From: Chimonanthus salicifolius
Taxonomy: Eukaryota > Streptophyta > Magnoliopsida > Laurales > Calycanthaceae
Reading direction: 5' to 3'
DNA length: 64,000 bases
NCBI GenBank assembly: GCA_013350335.1
Contig: CM023532.1
Span: 33,481,708 to 33,545,707 of the forward strand
Part shown: in pieces, positions 47,775 through 59,235 of the stretch
Layout: each line of letters begins with the position of its first letter
Position numbering within the stretch: the first letter of the stretch is position 1
Made by a program: the position numbers and the translations under genes
The notes under the pieces: generated by a model
Seen by the model: the letters and a program-made list of their open reading frames with translations, nothing else
What the model was told of the DNA's origin: nothing
The model's database searches: none

Positions 47775-47935
47775 ATGAGATATCCTCCACTCCATAATGG
47801 AGGTGAGATTGATCTCCACAAGTACACTGAAATCACCTGCAAGCCTCATGTATCAAGTCTAGGAGGAGTCAAACCTGAGCCCTCTAGTCATCTTAGAAGC
47901 TTAAGACAACTGAGCTATCCCATGTTTCCTTTGCC
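47775..47935 (-). mobile_element. SINE family B, antisense, well preserved promoter boxes
   Basis: On the minus strand GGGATAGCTCAGTTGTCTTA is a clear tRNA-like box A and CAGGTTTGACTCCTCC a clear box B, about 50 bp apart. The tail CAATCTCACCTCCATTATGG links it to the copies at 11195 and 36378. This copy shows best that family B is tRNA-derived. Confidence 0.7.
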
Positions 47936-50467
47936 GGAGAAGTGAAGAATCCATTTACTATCTTTAGTTTAGTATAGTTGTGAATTTATTTTCGTTCGAG
48001 TCAGGAATGATTGGAATATTATGCTTTAGTGAATAAATTAAAAGGATCCATGAAAGGTCTTACCTCCTAATCTGTTTCAGTCCATTTTAACCCATTTTTT
48101 ACCCAAAAAAAAATTTCACAATAATTACTATGTGAATATAAAGCATTTTCTATCCATAGAGTGGCACTCAGCTATGGCTTTGATCATTGCAATTCTAAAT
48201 AGGGCCGTTACTCCACCAAGTTGGGCCAGATTTTGAGTATGGTGAACTCAAGTCCAAATTACAATTAAAAGGCCTGAGAATGAGCCTAGCCCAAGGTCAA
48301 CCTGAATTTGTGAAAGCTTTCCTCAAATTGTATTTATAAGACCCAAGTCTAATTTCAAACCAGTATAGCACAGCCAAGCTTATTCTTCTCTGGCTTACTT
48401 AGACTTAATTAAAATATAAATTATATAGATAAAAGTTTTGTATCATTCTTTTAAAATATAAATTATATAGATACATTTTATATTTACACACAACATTAGT
48501 TTAAAAGTAAATTTTATAAATTATGGCTCAAATTTGAATTTTTGAGTCAAACTTGAGCTTCATGTATTAGGTTTGTCCTGACCTAGATTATAAATTCACG
48601 CTAGATGATTTAGGCCCAAAAATTATCCCAACCCGAGCGTGGATCCACCAAATCCGATTCCTTTTTAAAAAGAATGCAAATCACTTTTTTTATCCACTCG
48701 AAGAAGAAGAAAATTTGGTCGAAATTTAAAATATCATTTAAAAAAAAAAATTTAGATGGAAGAAATTTCGAAGAGCCGACGTTAGAAAGATACATCATGA
48801 ATATTCCAACTTTTTTCAAATCATTTTGAAGTGTTTCGTTTTTTTCAATTTTTTAAAACTTTTTTTTTTTGTTTCAAGTCCATTTTCAACTTTTCATGTT
48901 GTAATTTTTTAAATATACATAAAGAATCTTCAAATAAAATTTATGATTTTTTCGATAAAGATATATATTAAAGTAAAAAATATATTTTTTTAATAAAAAG
49001 AAACAATTCCTATTAAATTATTTTCCTAAAACAAACAACAACGTACCCAAGAGATCCACTGCAGATTTTGCTCAATCCAACCCTCTTTCTTCCCAATGGG
49101 CGCGCGTAATGCGCACGATTGCGCGTCGCGGTCACAGGGCGCCGTCGTCCTCCCCTTGCCACTTATCTTGCGCCGCTGACTTGAACACAGTCTTCGCACT
49201 GAGGAGAGAAGACCTTTTTTATTCTTCCCATTTTCTCCTCCTACATTACGCCGCATGCGCATCACTCTCTTTTAAAGCTAGAAGAAGAGATCTCGAAGGA
49301 TTTGCCTCATTCAATGAAAGATGTTGAATACGACAACGGCAAGTTCTGACATCTCTCCCACTCCATGCTCTCCTTCTCTGCTTTCTCGGTCCCATCTCTA
49401 TTTTCATACTCTACGATTTCTTTTGATCCAAAAGAATCTTTCCTTGTAGTTTAAAAATTACATCAAGATGCTGGTTTTCTTTGCCAATTTCATCAAAGAG
49501 GTAGAAGTTGCTTGCGATGGAGGCTATGTTTGGGCTGAATCGTTGTTATTGTCATTGCGAAGATCATTATCATCAGGTATTTAGTATTGGAAACCATTGA
49601 GGATTAACTTTCTCTATATTGTATTTTTTATTTTGAAGAAAGTAAGTTCGCTAGTATTACTGTCAGTAGTCTAATTTGTGACATGGTTATCATCATAATA
49701 AAAGCTTATTCTATCTCCTTTGTCCTACCTCATTTGCATTTTGAATCCATACTTTTTTCTATAGAAAAAATGTTGTTAGCTTATACATTGACTAAGTTGA
49801 AGTGCATTGTGAATATGATACGTGTTGCTCATCTCTATGCTACCTGAAATCTTTAAAATGAGAAAACATGTTATGGCACATGGTTGGATTCCTCATGACA
49901 CAAACTGCATTCTGCTAGTGGTATTTAAACATTTTTGCAGTCAACAACATATGACATTTTTCCCTTTTGAAGTCTAAATAGACTACTGAAATGTGTATCA
50001 TTTGATTGTTTACAGTTAATTCCATACATAATGTTTATTGGTGTTGTTATTTTTTATATTTTATTAAAAAACACAAGTTTATTTAAATATTATGTTGAAT
50101 CTATTTAAAGAAATTGCCGAATCCATGGGATATGCATTATTGGACACTCCATCCTGCAATACGATTGCCATGTTTTTGGGATGCATGCTCATACTTGTGA
50201 ACATAGGTTTGGTGTCTCCATTGTTAAATGTTTTGAAGGACATGGATACATGTCTATAGCACAGTTGTAAGTGCTCATTGTTGCAACCATAAATTTTACA
50301 GGTTCAAGTCATTTGACCATTTCAAAGGAAGGGTCATAGATGTTTCTGTTTCAGAGTTTCAGGTTTACTTAGTCTTCTCAAGCACTCTGGATGAAAATTG
50401 TATTATGCATAAAAATGAGAGCTGAATGTTAATCTCACTTATTGATCCCTTAATACTGGTCAAGTAG
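47936..50467. other. intergenic, AT-rich, ending in a GC-rich block
   Basis: No intact gene. 48190-48640 has many GGCCCA/GGGCC words of the dispersed type also seen at 41690-42690. From 49331 to 50467 I looked for upstream GH47 exons belonging to the following pseudogene and saw none I could support. Confidence 0.45.
49095..49330. other. GC-rich, CpG-rich block
   Basis: GCGCGCGTAATGCGCACG, TTGCGCGTCGCGGTCAC and GGGCGCCGTCGTCC occur within about 60 bp, followed by CTTGCGCCGCTGAC and ACGCCGCATGCGC. This contrasts sharply with the AT-rich surroundings. It may be an old promoter or 5' exon of the mannosidase pseudogene, which starts 1.1 kb further on. Neither strand gives a protein I recognise. 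Confidence 0.5.
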
Positions 50468-51268
50468 GTCTGTTTTCTACCAGGCACTCTTGCTTTTGGT
50501 GCCACTAAAGGTTTTACAAGGAAAAAGGATTGAAGATAATTTGCTCACTTTTGAAGACATGGAAATTTTGAAGCTTGCTGAAGATCCGGCAAAGACATGC
50601 TTTAAGATATACTTTGCAACGTCTACTGGTCTTGCTCCTGAATTTGCTTACTTCCATGTAGAGGTAAGTTTGGTTAATGGAGTAATGAATCTGTTGGATA
50701 TGCTGGTATATATTCACAAATTTCTTGCCTATCTATTTGAGTTTCATTTGGTTGAATTTCCTGGGAACATTTATCTATTGTTATGTTTTGAATCAGGGAG
50801 TTACTGAAGGAGGACTTGATGGTGGTAACAGAAGTTCTAAATACTTGAATGATATGATAATCAGATGTCCTGATCGTCACTATTTTGCACCCTGAAACTG
50901 TCAAGTCATTGTCAAAGAAGATCCCATGTAAGTACGAAAAGTTACTGCATTTATTCATTTCATTTTACAAGTTTCCTATTTCCTGTGTTTCTTGAATTTG
51001 AACTTGCTCTTTTCTGCAGATACCGTGAATGGGGTTGGCAAGTCTTTGAGGCATTTGAAAAATATATGAAAGTTGATTCTGGAGGCTATACTTCCTTGAA
51101 TGATGTAACTGTGCTACCCCTCGATGACGAGACAAGATGGAGACCTTCTTGGGCGAAACATTATACTATTTGTACTTGTGTTTGGTGACAATAATATCCT
51201 TCCTCTGGATAAGTTTGTTTTCAATACCGAAGCTCACCCTTTTTCAATCAATCACACTGCTAATTAGA
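50468..51268 (+). pseudogene. GH47 alpha-mannosidase I (MNS1/2-type), broken 3' fragment
   Basis: Three exon-like blocks with intact-looking introns encode the C-terminal third of a class I alpha-mannosidase, the ER/Golgi enzyme that trims Man from N-glycans. Block 1 (about 50468-50663): CFLPGTLAFGATKGFTRKKD in one frame, then, after a one-base shift, DNLLTFEDMEILKLAED and STGLAPEFAYFHVE. Block 2 (about 50797-50930): EGGLDGGNRSSKYLND and PDRH, then a stop and a deletion where the family has RPETVESLFVLYRIT. Block 3 (about 51021-51268): YREWGWQVFEAFEKY, GGYTSLNDVT, then frame changes through FLGETLYYLYL and GDNNILPLDKFVFNTEAHP. At least three frameshifts and one stop exclude a working enzyme. 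Introns are kept, so it is not a processed copy. The N-terminal two-thirds was not found. It lies tail to tail with the K+ channel gene. Confidence 0.85.
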
Positions 51269-51722
51269 ATTGTCTTGTTACCATGCTCTGCAATCTATTG
51301 CTATATAAGGATGAAGGGAATCTGTGTTATCATCTGTTACAAAGCAAACTCTGTTATATGGGTTGACTACATGCAGGTCAAATATGCTGTATCAAAAGAT
51401 ATGCAATGGATGAATTGCAAGAAAGGCTTTGTGCGGGTCCAATATCAAGCACCATCTATATCTACCTCAATCAGAAGATTATTGGTGGGATCAATCTTGA
51501 CTTTCACTCTCTGCGCATGCTAAAATCTTGCACATCTGTTTTTCTTGTGCTTAGTTCTAAATTTCTGTTAGAATACTTCTTTTAGGGAAAAATTAGTTGC
51601 CCATTTCTTGTAATTTCATCCATTATTGCTGGTTCTGAAGATAGAGTTTAACAATATGGGCCATGTCTTGCATGATGTTTAAAAGTAACGAGCATGGATG
51701 TGAGGCTATTCTTTAGCATTTC

Positions 51723-54700
51723 TTAAATAATCAATCGTGTTACATTGCTTTCAGTAGTTTGATATCCATTTTCAAAGAGAAACAGATGATCTCCATCTTG
51801 AACATCCCTTATGTCATCTATTTCAACAATCTCTCTGTTAAGCACTTTTGTAGGTTGGCGCCCTGCAAATGCTTGACCTGCAATTTTGCAACAAACAGAT
51901 GTATCTGATGAGTATAAACAGCAAAACATATTTGTTCAAGCAAATTAATTCAGTGTAGTCATCAAGTTCTAAATTTCCTAGGACCATTTCAACTTGCCTA
52001 TTTGTTTTTTTTTTGAAAGGTAACTATATTAATAACCAAGAAAAAGAACAAGGAAAAAGAAAAAGCCCGACAACAGGAACAAAAGCGAAAACCCCCAATT
52101 ACAAAGGAGGATTACACAAATCCGAATCTAATGATAATTCCTGCTTGGCTAAACATCAGCCGCTGAGTTAGCTGATCTAGGAATCCAAGCAATCTTAAAG
52201 TCAAAGGAAGCAATAGAATGCCGGATCCGCTCAACTCTATCTAGATATTGCCAAGGACAAAGAGATCCCACCATCCAATCCACCACCACCACCTTATTTA
52301 TGTGGATATTTTACCAATCTGTTAAATTGATTATAGTTCCTCTTTTGGCTTTCAGGTTCATGATCTAATTATTCTTTCGAGTGCACAAGAGACTTGTTAC
52401 CAATTTTGAGGATCTCTTCTAAGGAATCTGGTAGACTTATTAATATTCTAAGCTGCTCCCGCAATGAATTTGTATTTTGGAAATGCAATTTGAATTGTGA
52501 CTCTTTTGGTTGATTTTAAATCACCATCATTTATATGGCTTGCCCAATTTGAACTGAAGTTTTTTGCTATTTTGCTAAAATACAATTGTTACCAAAACGG
52601 GGTCTCCATTGTCTGCTACTTTGGCATTTATCTTTACTGCTCTTATTAACTATTCCTGTTTTGGTAGACTCCATTCTATGATCCTCTAAATTCAAGTTTC
52701 CGTTTTCTTGACAATGCAAGGGACCATAAATATCCTTTATGCCCCTGTTGCATCTCCTCACTGGCATTTGCATTATTTGCTCCCTTGTCTATCAAAATCT
52801 CAACCATTTCATGGTACCGCTTCTGAACAGCAACATGGAAGGCTGTTTGTCCTTCTGAATCTGTTGAATTTATATCTAGATCAGCTCTTAGTATGGAAGA
52901 TTTATATACGCCTTTTTGCTGTTACAAGAGCCATCATACCTGTCTTTTTCACTATTTCCTTGTTTCCAGCTGTTCCATGTTTATGGTATCCATTATGTAA
53001 ACACCACCTTCCTCCAATGTGTCCTCCACCGAGCCATTCCTTGAGGATCATCCCTGGATCTGTGTTGGTGTCTCCGAAGTTTATGTTTTCTTGCCCCATG
53101 AGTTTCTGTAAAATTGACATGTAGATGTGTCAGTTCCTATTTCTGCCAAAAGTGAAAAATTAAATGATGTTTTGTGCTGTTGGTAGTGCTCCCTAACCAT
53201 TACGTACCTGCAAAAAGTTCTTCATGACAATGTATCCATCTTCCATATTTGTCTGGATGATGTTCATGAAAGACTTGCTATCCAGTCGTAGAATTTGTGA
53301 AAGCTTGCGGGTTCGTGCAGTAAATGGCTGGGGCCTATTACACAAAACCCCTATCTCTCCGAATACTTCCCCTGCAAGTGATCTTCCTTCAACCTGATTT
53401 TTGTAAGCATTGTCAGTGTCATGTTTGGTGCAGTGCATTTTCAATCAATGGGAATGGTTAATGGCAATAATGAACCTTACCTTATCATTCCCATCTATCG
53501 AGACTAGCAAATCCTGCAACCATAGCCAATTACCAAACAGTTCCAACTTAGTCGTCGGAGAAAATTGCTGAGTATCTTATTTGTTTTTGAAACACTGGCT
53601 TGAGAAACCAGGCTTCTGTTGGGTCCAAACCAAGTCTCTCTCTCTCTCTTTTTCTTCTTCTTCTTTTATTTATTTTTCTCTCTTTTCTAGTTTTTTTTAT
53701 TTAATCTTTGAGAAGAGATGGGTGGGGGTGGGGGTTCATGGTAATTAAGTTATAAATTAAGAGCACAAAATGACTAATAATGCAACCTTGTGGCTGCTAT
53801 TCTATCGGGAGTGCCAGTGTAACAAAAAAGTTTAAAATGAGCAAAGAGGCAGACTTATGTGGAGCTTGCTACACAACAACAGCAAAAGGTTGGCTTCACT
53901 GTAGATCCACAGAAGCGTGTTTGTTTTAATTTTTTTTTTCATTCGGTTTTGATTTAAAAATTAGAAAAAAAAAGTATGACTGACCACTGATCCTGATACT
54001 AGTATATAAAGATCTGATGGTGCATCATGCTGTAGGATCACATCTTCCTTGGGTGGAAAATATTCAGCTTGCATTTCTGAGACCTGTTCATTGCAGGAAA
54101 AGGTAAATTCAGTGTGCTGTCTTTGGGGAGAGATTGTTGCACACTTAATGTGAAACCACCTGAAAATTTTCAAAGACGTACCAGCTGGAAAAGGAAGTTG
54201 AATGAAACTCCTTCAAAAAGATCAACATTTTGAACAATGGGAAAAAACAAATAGTGAGCTATACTTGAACGAATGGCTTTTGGGAGACTGTTCAGAGTCT
54301 CTATCTGCTTCAGTCGTTCTGTTTTGAACCTTAGGCATATATGAGATAGCATTTGATCCTCTATATGTTGTGGCAATTGATTTCGGGCTGCAAACTCAGT
54401 AGCAGCTTCAATTGTGTCCCTCTACAGCAGACATAAGGAAGATAGATCAGCAACAACAGAGCTGCTGAAAGGAAGCGATTGTACTCATCTAGTGGTCATA
54501 ATTACTACCAATGCCATTAAAAGTTTTATCGATCAGTTACAGAATGTGGGACTGCCCTAAAAAGGGATAATTGGTGAAGGAGAACCCTCGGAGCCTACTC
54601 CCAGTGGATGGATGGGATGAGGCTTTGACAATGGCAATGAAAATCCTAGTTTCTCTATGTTTTGAAAATTAAGCTGTTTCTTTGGAAGCTTTGGGGTACT

Positions 54701-56996
54701 TCAAAAGTGTAGCAAAAAGGTTTGAAGTTATGAATAGCAGTTATGCAACTAAACGGACCTGTATTTGGATAATTTTAAGGAAAATTAAGTTGTACATTCA
54801 CTTTTGTTTTGTGAGTTCAATATATTAAGTGCCCAAAAGAGTGTTACACCCTAAGAATCTAGATGTCATATAAAATAGTTATCACTCAAAAGAATCACAT
54901 AAATAGTTGTTTAGACATTTTTATTGTTGACTGCAAATTAGAAACACCTTCTTTTTGTTCCCTTCCATTTTCACAAGCAAATAAATTTTTATACACCTTC
55001 CTAATTACTCCCTTAAGATGATAAAGCAGGGGCTGCATAGTAGCAGAAGCTTTCCTAAGCAAGGGTGAAAGAGAACATACGAAGTTTCTGGTGTGGCTAG
55101 TTCCATGGACTACAAGATTTGTCATGTTTCCAATGAGGTAAGCTTGTAATCCCAAGTTGAAAAGCATGTAGACAATATTAAACAACATCTCTCTTGGGTT
55201 CTGAGCATGCAAATCCCCATAACCAGTTGTTGTTTGTGTTGTAATGGACCAGTAGAGTGCTGTTACGTATCTGTTCCAAAGGTTCGCTTCTTTAAAATTG
55301 GGCATCACTGCACCAATCCAGGTTCTTTTAGGATTTGGGTATGTGTCAGCTATCAGATAGTTGAGGCATCCAGCACAGTGAACTGCAAATAGGGTGACCT
55401 GTGATTGAAGAATATGAGGCATAGAGCAGAGAAGTAGCTCTAGAATGAATAACTTTAGGAAAGATTCAAACATCGAAGGCTTACTGAGATGAGCTTTGTG
55501 CATCTGGTCCAGAAGTAGTTGAAGTAGATGTCTTTCTCAAGTCTGGAGGAAACAAAATCAGATTGAGTGCTACTCTGCTATCAAACTTTATTTGAAATGG
55601 AGAAAGAAAGTGTATCACTTGTATCAAAAGAGAGAATAAAATGCACTAGTCTGAACTCTCGAGTGTTTGCTGATGGACCTTGTAAACAGAGAGCTGACCC
55701 GCCGGAGACGCCAAAGTCGAAGCATGCTAAGAAATTTGAAACTGAGGCTGCTGCCATGTTTTGTTAAGACAAGGATGAGAGGTTGAAAAGGTGCTGAAGA
55801 ACAGACATCAAAGATGAACCAGGTTGATATGTATCTGCAGACCCCCACAAAAAGGTATTAATTCATGTCTTTCGTGGAGCTTGGAGAATGTAGGGAAGAG
55901 CTGTGTGTTGATAAGATGTATCGGAAGAATGTTGAGATTGAAAAAGTAAGAATGAAGTTTACCCACCTGATTGCAATTTTCTTAGGATCATCAATCAGAA
56001 GATATGATCGTCGGTCGATGTATGCAAGAAAGAAGGTAAGGACAATGTCAATGGCGAAGAGGCCATTGACTACATTATCAACGATGAACAGTGTGTCTGG
56101 CTTGTACCTCAGAAATGCAAACTCAAATGGGCAGATCCATGCCGAGTATATTGTCAGAAGAATTAGAAACGTCTCCCAAGCTCTGCAAGGAAAATCACAA
56201 CATTAGAAGATTCTGTTGTCTCCGTCTAATTTTCTTTTTTTTTTGACAAACCAGGAAGGTTTATTTGTCTCCTGGGATGAGATTCCTTATGGCATCCCAG
56301 CCATACACGTGGTGCATCTATGGAAATCATGATTGTTGCTTGGGTACAACCAGTGATTTAAATCTCGGATATCGACTGATATCTTTCTCTCTTGTCTTTT
56401 TTTTTTTTAAAACCACCTTTATCGACAGATATATATCGGATATCGGCCGATATCTCAAAGCTCAGCCGATACATATCGTATCGGCCGAGATTATTATCCC
56501 TAGGTACAACACCATGTGGACATGCCATAGCCTGAATGTCTGAGGTTTGAATATCATAGGCATGCAATTGGTGTATTTCATCCAACTGAATGTGGGCCAT
56601 TAATCTCTGAAGTCATTTTCTGGCCCCTAATGCAGCGGCTCAGCTTGACTGATCACTTCCTTTAAACTACTGCCCTTCATATGGTGGCCCATTTGATCAA
56701 CAGTTAATTTTTTCCTATAAAGTGTGCCACCACAAAAGGAGTCTCCATCTCAAAGAGGTACCCTGGCCTCCCGGCAAGCACTACTTTGCAAACTAGGAAG
56801 TGCTAAAAGAAGCAATTGATTACCTATAACGCGGATCAAGAGGAGAAAGCATGAACTTTCTAAGCTTAGTAGTCTGGTTCATACGGGCTCCTAGAGATGG
56901 TAATTGATGGCTGGAGAAGCTATGACTGAGACCCTTAACTCTAAAGTTGTCATTGTGGAGCTGTTGTAAGAAGGATTTTACGCAGGAAAATGACAT
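51723..56996 (-). CDS. Shaker-family inward-rectifier K+ channel, KAT type, with a frameshifted C-terminal exon
   Basis: Voltage-gated K+ channel of the plasma membrane. Exons, minus strand: 56996-56824, 56182-55967, 55834-55679, 55542-55485, 55398-55081, 54421-54182, 54083-53985, 53513-53481, 53393-53208, 53105-52401, 51877-51723. Start [13 protein letters not shown] matches KAT1 MSISW; the upstream in-frame ATG at 57050 lies too close to the TATA box. Exons 1-9 give 493 intact codons: S1-S3, the S4 sensor [14 protein letters not shown], the filter TTTGYGD (about 257-263), the C-linker (QDxMLSHICL-type), and a cNBD with [12 protein letters not shown] and [10 protein letters not shown]. Exon 10 holds an ankyrin-like unit ([20 protein letters not shown]) and the first half of the KHA domain ([13 protein letters not shown]); exon 11 holds the rest ([17 protein letters not shown]). 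Exon 10 needs four frame changes, so translation would stop at 52902 after about 560 residues. KAT1/KAT2 or KAT3-like. Confidence 0.88.
52006..52320 (-). mobile_element. L1-type LINE 3' fragment in the last intron of the K+ channel
   Basis: On the minus strand a frame reads [19 protein letters not shown], then [20 protein letters not shown] and SAADV, the C-terminal end of a plant LINE RNase H domain. A stop, a 3' UTR with TTGTCGGGCTTTTTC and TTATTAATATAGTTACC, and a poly-A (seen as T-run 52004-52014) follow. It is in the same orientation as the host gene. Confidence 0.75.
56355..56495. repeat. dispersed ATCGGCCGATAT repeat in the first intron of the K+ channel
   Basis: CTCGGATATCGACTGATATC, ATATATCGGATATCGGCCGA and CGTATCGGCCGAGATTATTATCC occur within 140 bp around a T-run. 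It is the reverse of the order at 39030-39125, including CCACCTTTATCGAC. These two copies show that it is a real dispersed element. Confidence 0.65.
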
Positions 56997-57060
56997 CCCC
57001 AGGGATGCTATGCTAGAAGCAGGTATGGCAGGATATAAGGGTGAAGGCATGGACGGAGTG

Positions 57061-57070
57061 GTATAAATAG
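57061..57070 (-). promoter_or_regulatory. TATA-like box of the K+ channel gene
   Basis: CTATTTATAC on the minus strand lies about 65 bp upstream of the chosen ATG at 56996. The in-frame ATG at 57050 would lie only about 11 bp from this box, too close to be in the mRNA, which supports the downstream start. Confidence 0.45.
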
Positions 57071-58369
57071 CCAGGCAGGTGATGGGTGCATATCATGCTC
57101 TTCACTTTAGAAGATATCAACCAGATTATCAGCTGGGAGAGATGTGATTACTGGGTCTTACAATAAAAGGGGAAAACTTGATTTTACCATCTACTTTTTG
57201 GAGAAGAGTACATACAATCATGAGGGAAAATGTCAGTATTAATTTTCAAAGAAAAAGAATAAGAAAATGTGAGTATTGGAAGTGGCAGACATGGGTCCTT
57301 CGTGTTGGCCTAGCAGAAAAATCTAGGCAGTGTACCAGGATGGTTGATGGTGAGAGCTCCATTAGCGAAGGTGGGGGTGTAAAGAAAGAATAAAAACCCT
57401 TTAAAGAATGAAAGACGGTGAGATTCAATGAAGTTTTCATTCATTGGCGTATATCTAAAATGATCAGACGGCCGATCAAGTTGTAGTTCAAATCATGGAT
57501 GGCACATGGACCAATGGGACCTGGACTTTTGAGGGAAGCAACCTGTATATTGCCCATCTTTCTTGCATCAGATCATTGAAATGGCTCTGTCTATACCATA
57601 CATTGTCGTGCTGACAAGATAATTGTGATATTACAACGTCATCTGCATTATATCTTGATCTGTATCTGATAATTACGACATTGGTTGGTTGGCAGGGTCT
57701 CTGACTGAGGATGGAGTCTCCTATTTGGTTAGTTGATGGCGTCTGTTGTGCTGCCCCCCTCTTGGATGTAAGGTGGCCATCCTCAGGAATCTTGCCTGCA
57801 TGATCTCATACCGGGTCATGGTCATCCTCACCGTCCAATTGAGTTTGGCATCTGCACTTCCTTCTCTGTAAATTTTTTTTCAGGGCCCCATCTTCTTTGT
57901 GTTAGAACTTGAATAAAAGCGGGACAGATTATATTGGTCTACAACTATATTCCCATTTTGATAACCCACAAATCTAGTTCTAAGAGTTGATCAACTGCTA
58001 TTAAAGTATTCAAGATACCCTTATTTTTCAACGTGATTTATATGTTATTCTTCTCTTTAAAGTGGGGTTCCAACTTTGAAGATGCGTGTTTTTCCACAGA
58101 AAAGAAGAGGATCACATCACAGAGGGAGAGAGAATTTTGGTTGATTTAAGAAACTGATACAGAAGCACTTCACTGCCTTATAAAAGACAATCACGACATG
58201 GTGAGAATTCGGCCTTATCACGTACATGTGTACAGCAATACAGAGAAACATTGGGAGGCTTTCCCCATTTCTGAACCGTTCATCTGGTGGGTCACATTGT
58301 GAATGGAAATCAGCGATCAGGAATTGATTTTCTGTAGAAAGCTTGAGTTCTAATCACAGTTCTAGATTT

Positions 58370-58520
58370 TTTTGTTTAGATAACATCGGTATCCCCACCT
58401 CATCATTGGAAGTAAGATTAATCTCACGGATACGCAGAACCACTAATAAACCTCGTGTATTAGGTAAGTTCAGAAAAAGTTGAACCCTAAGACCTACATA
58501 GACAGTAGGGTCATTGAGAT
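58370..58520 (-). mobile_element. SINE family B, antisense
   Basis: On the minus strand CTTAGGGTTCAACTTTTTC (box B region), ACACGAGGTTTATTAGTGG, TGAGATTAATCTTACTTCC and GATGAGGTGGGGATACC follow the family B order seen at 47775-47935. Box A is diverged. Confidence 0.55.
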
Positions 58521-59084
58521 CACTCCATATTAGCAATTCGTTTTAAATTAAAATATTGGTCGATATGGTATTTGTTGGATTATCCGATTATCTATTTAAC
58601 ATTATCAATTAATATCTTATATATTGTCTCGTACAATTACCGTACAGACACCATGAATGGATATATAGGCTGATATTTTTTAAGAGGTTAGGAGAAAACG
58701 ATAAATTTACAAGCAAACAAATTACATGTTAGAAAAATTTAGACAGAGTTGACTCATTTACTTAATTTGAGTATACTTAACTTGAATACTCAAATCAATT
58801 CAAAATTTCTAATCAAGCTTGTATCTAGTTTTTAAACAATTATACTATAGTTATTTAGCAAATGGTAAAAGCGTAGTATTGAAAAAATTTAAATGTACCT
58901 TGGTTTAGATGCTAAAATACTACCAATATTGCCTAAAGGTTCGAAATTTGATTCGTCGAAGCATATGCAAAATTATAAATTTCTTTTAATAAAACTTGCG
59001 AAAAGTGTTCAAAATTAAAACTATTAAGAAAAGGAAAATATGTGTATTGTACATACTGTGTTAAAAAATCATATATGGACACAT

Positions 59085-59235
59085 TATAAACAGATGACTC
59101 TAAGCATGAGAGTATTGAGTAAAATTCTCGATGTAAGAAGTCTCTTGCAAGTCATGGGCATGGGTGACTACGAGACTTTAGATTTCTAGTTCTAGAGACA
59201 AAGTGATTGTCATTTGAGCTATTCTGTGTGAGGTA
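59085..59235 (-). mobile_element. SINE family C, antisense
   Basis: On the minus strand AATAGCTCAAATGACAATC (box A), a degraded box B, GACTTGCAAGAGACTTC and ACATCGAGAATTTTACTC match the copy at 9418-9600 in order and spacing. Confidence 0.55.

Noticed and set aside
55865..56206. 113-codon plus-strand ORF
   Set aside because: It is the antisense shadow of exon 2 of the K+ channel, which has clear S1-S3 sequence on the minus strand.
57050..57050. Upstream ATG as the start of the K+ channel
   Set aside because: It lies about 11 bp from the TATA-like box, and the downstream ATG at 56996 aligns with the start of KAT1.
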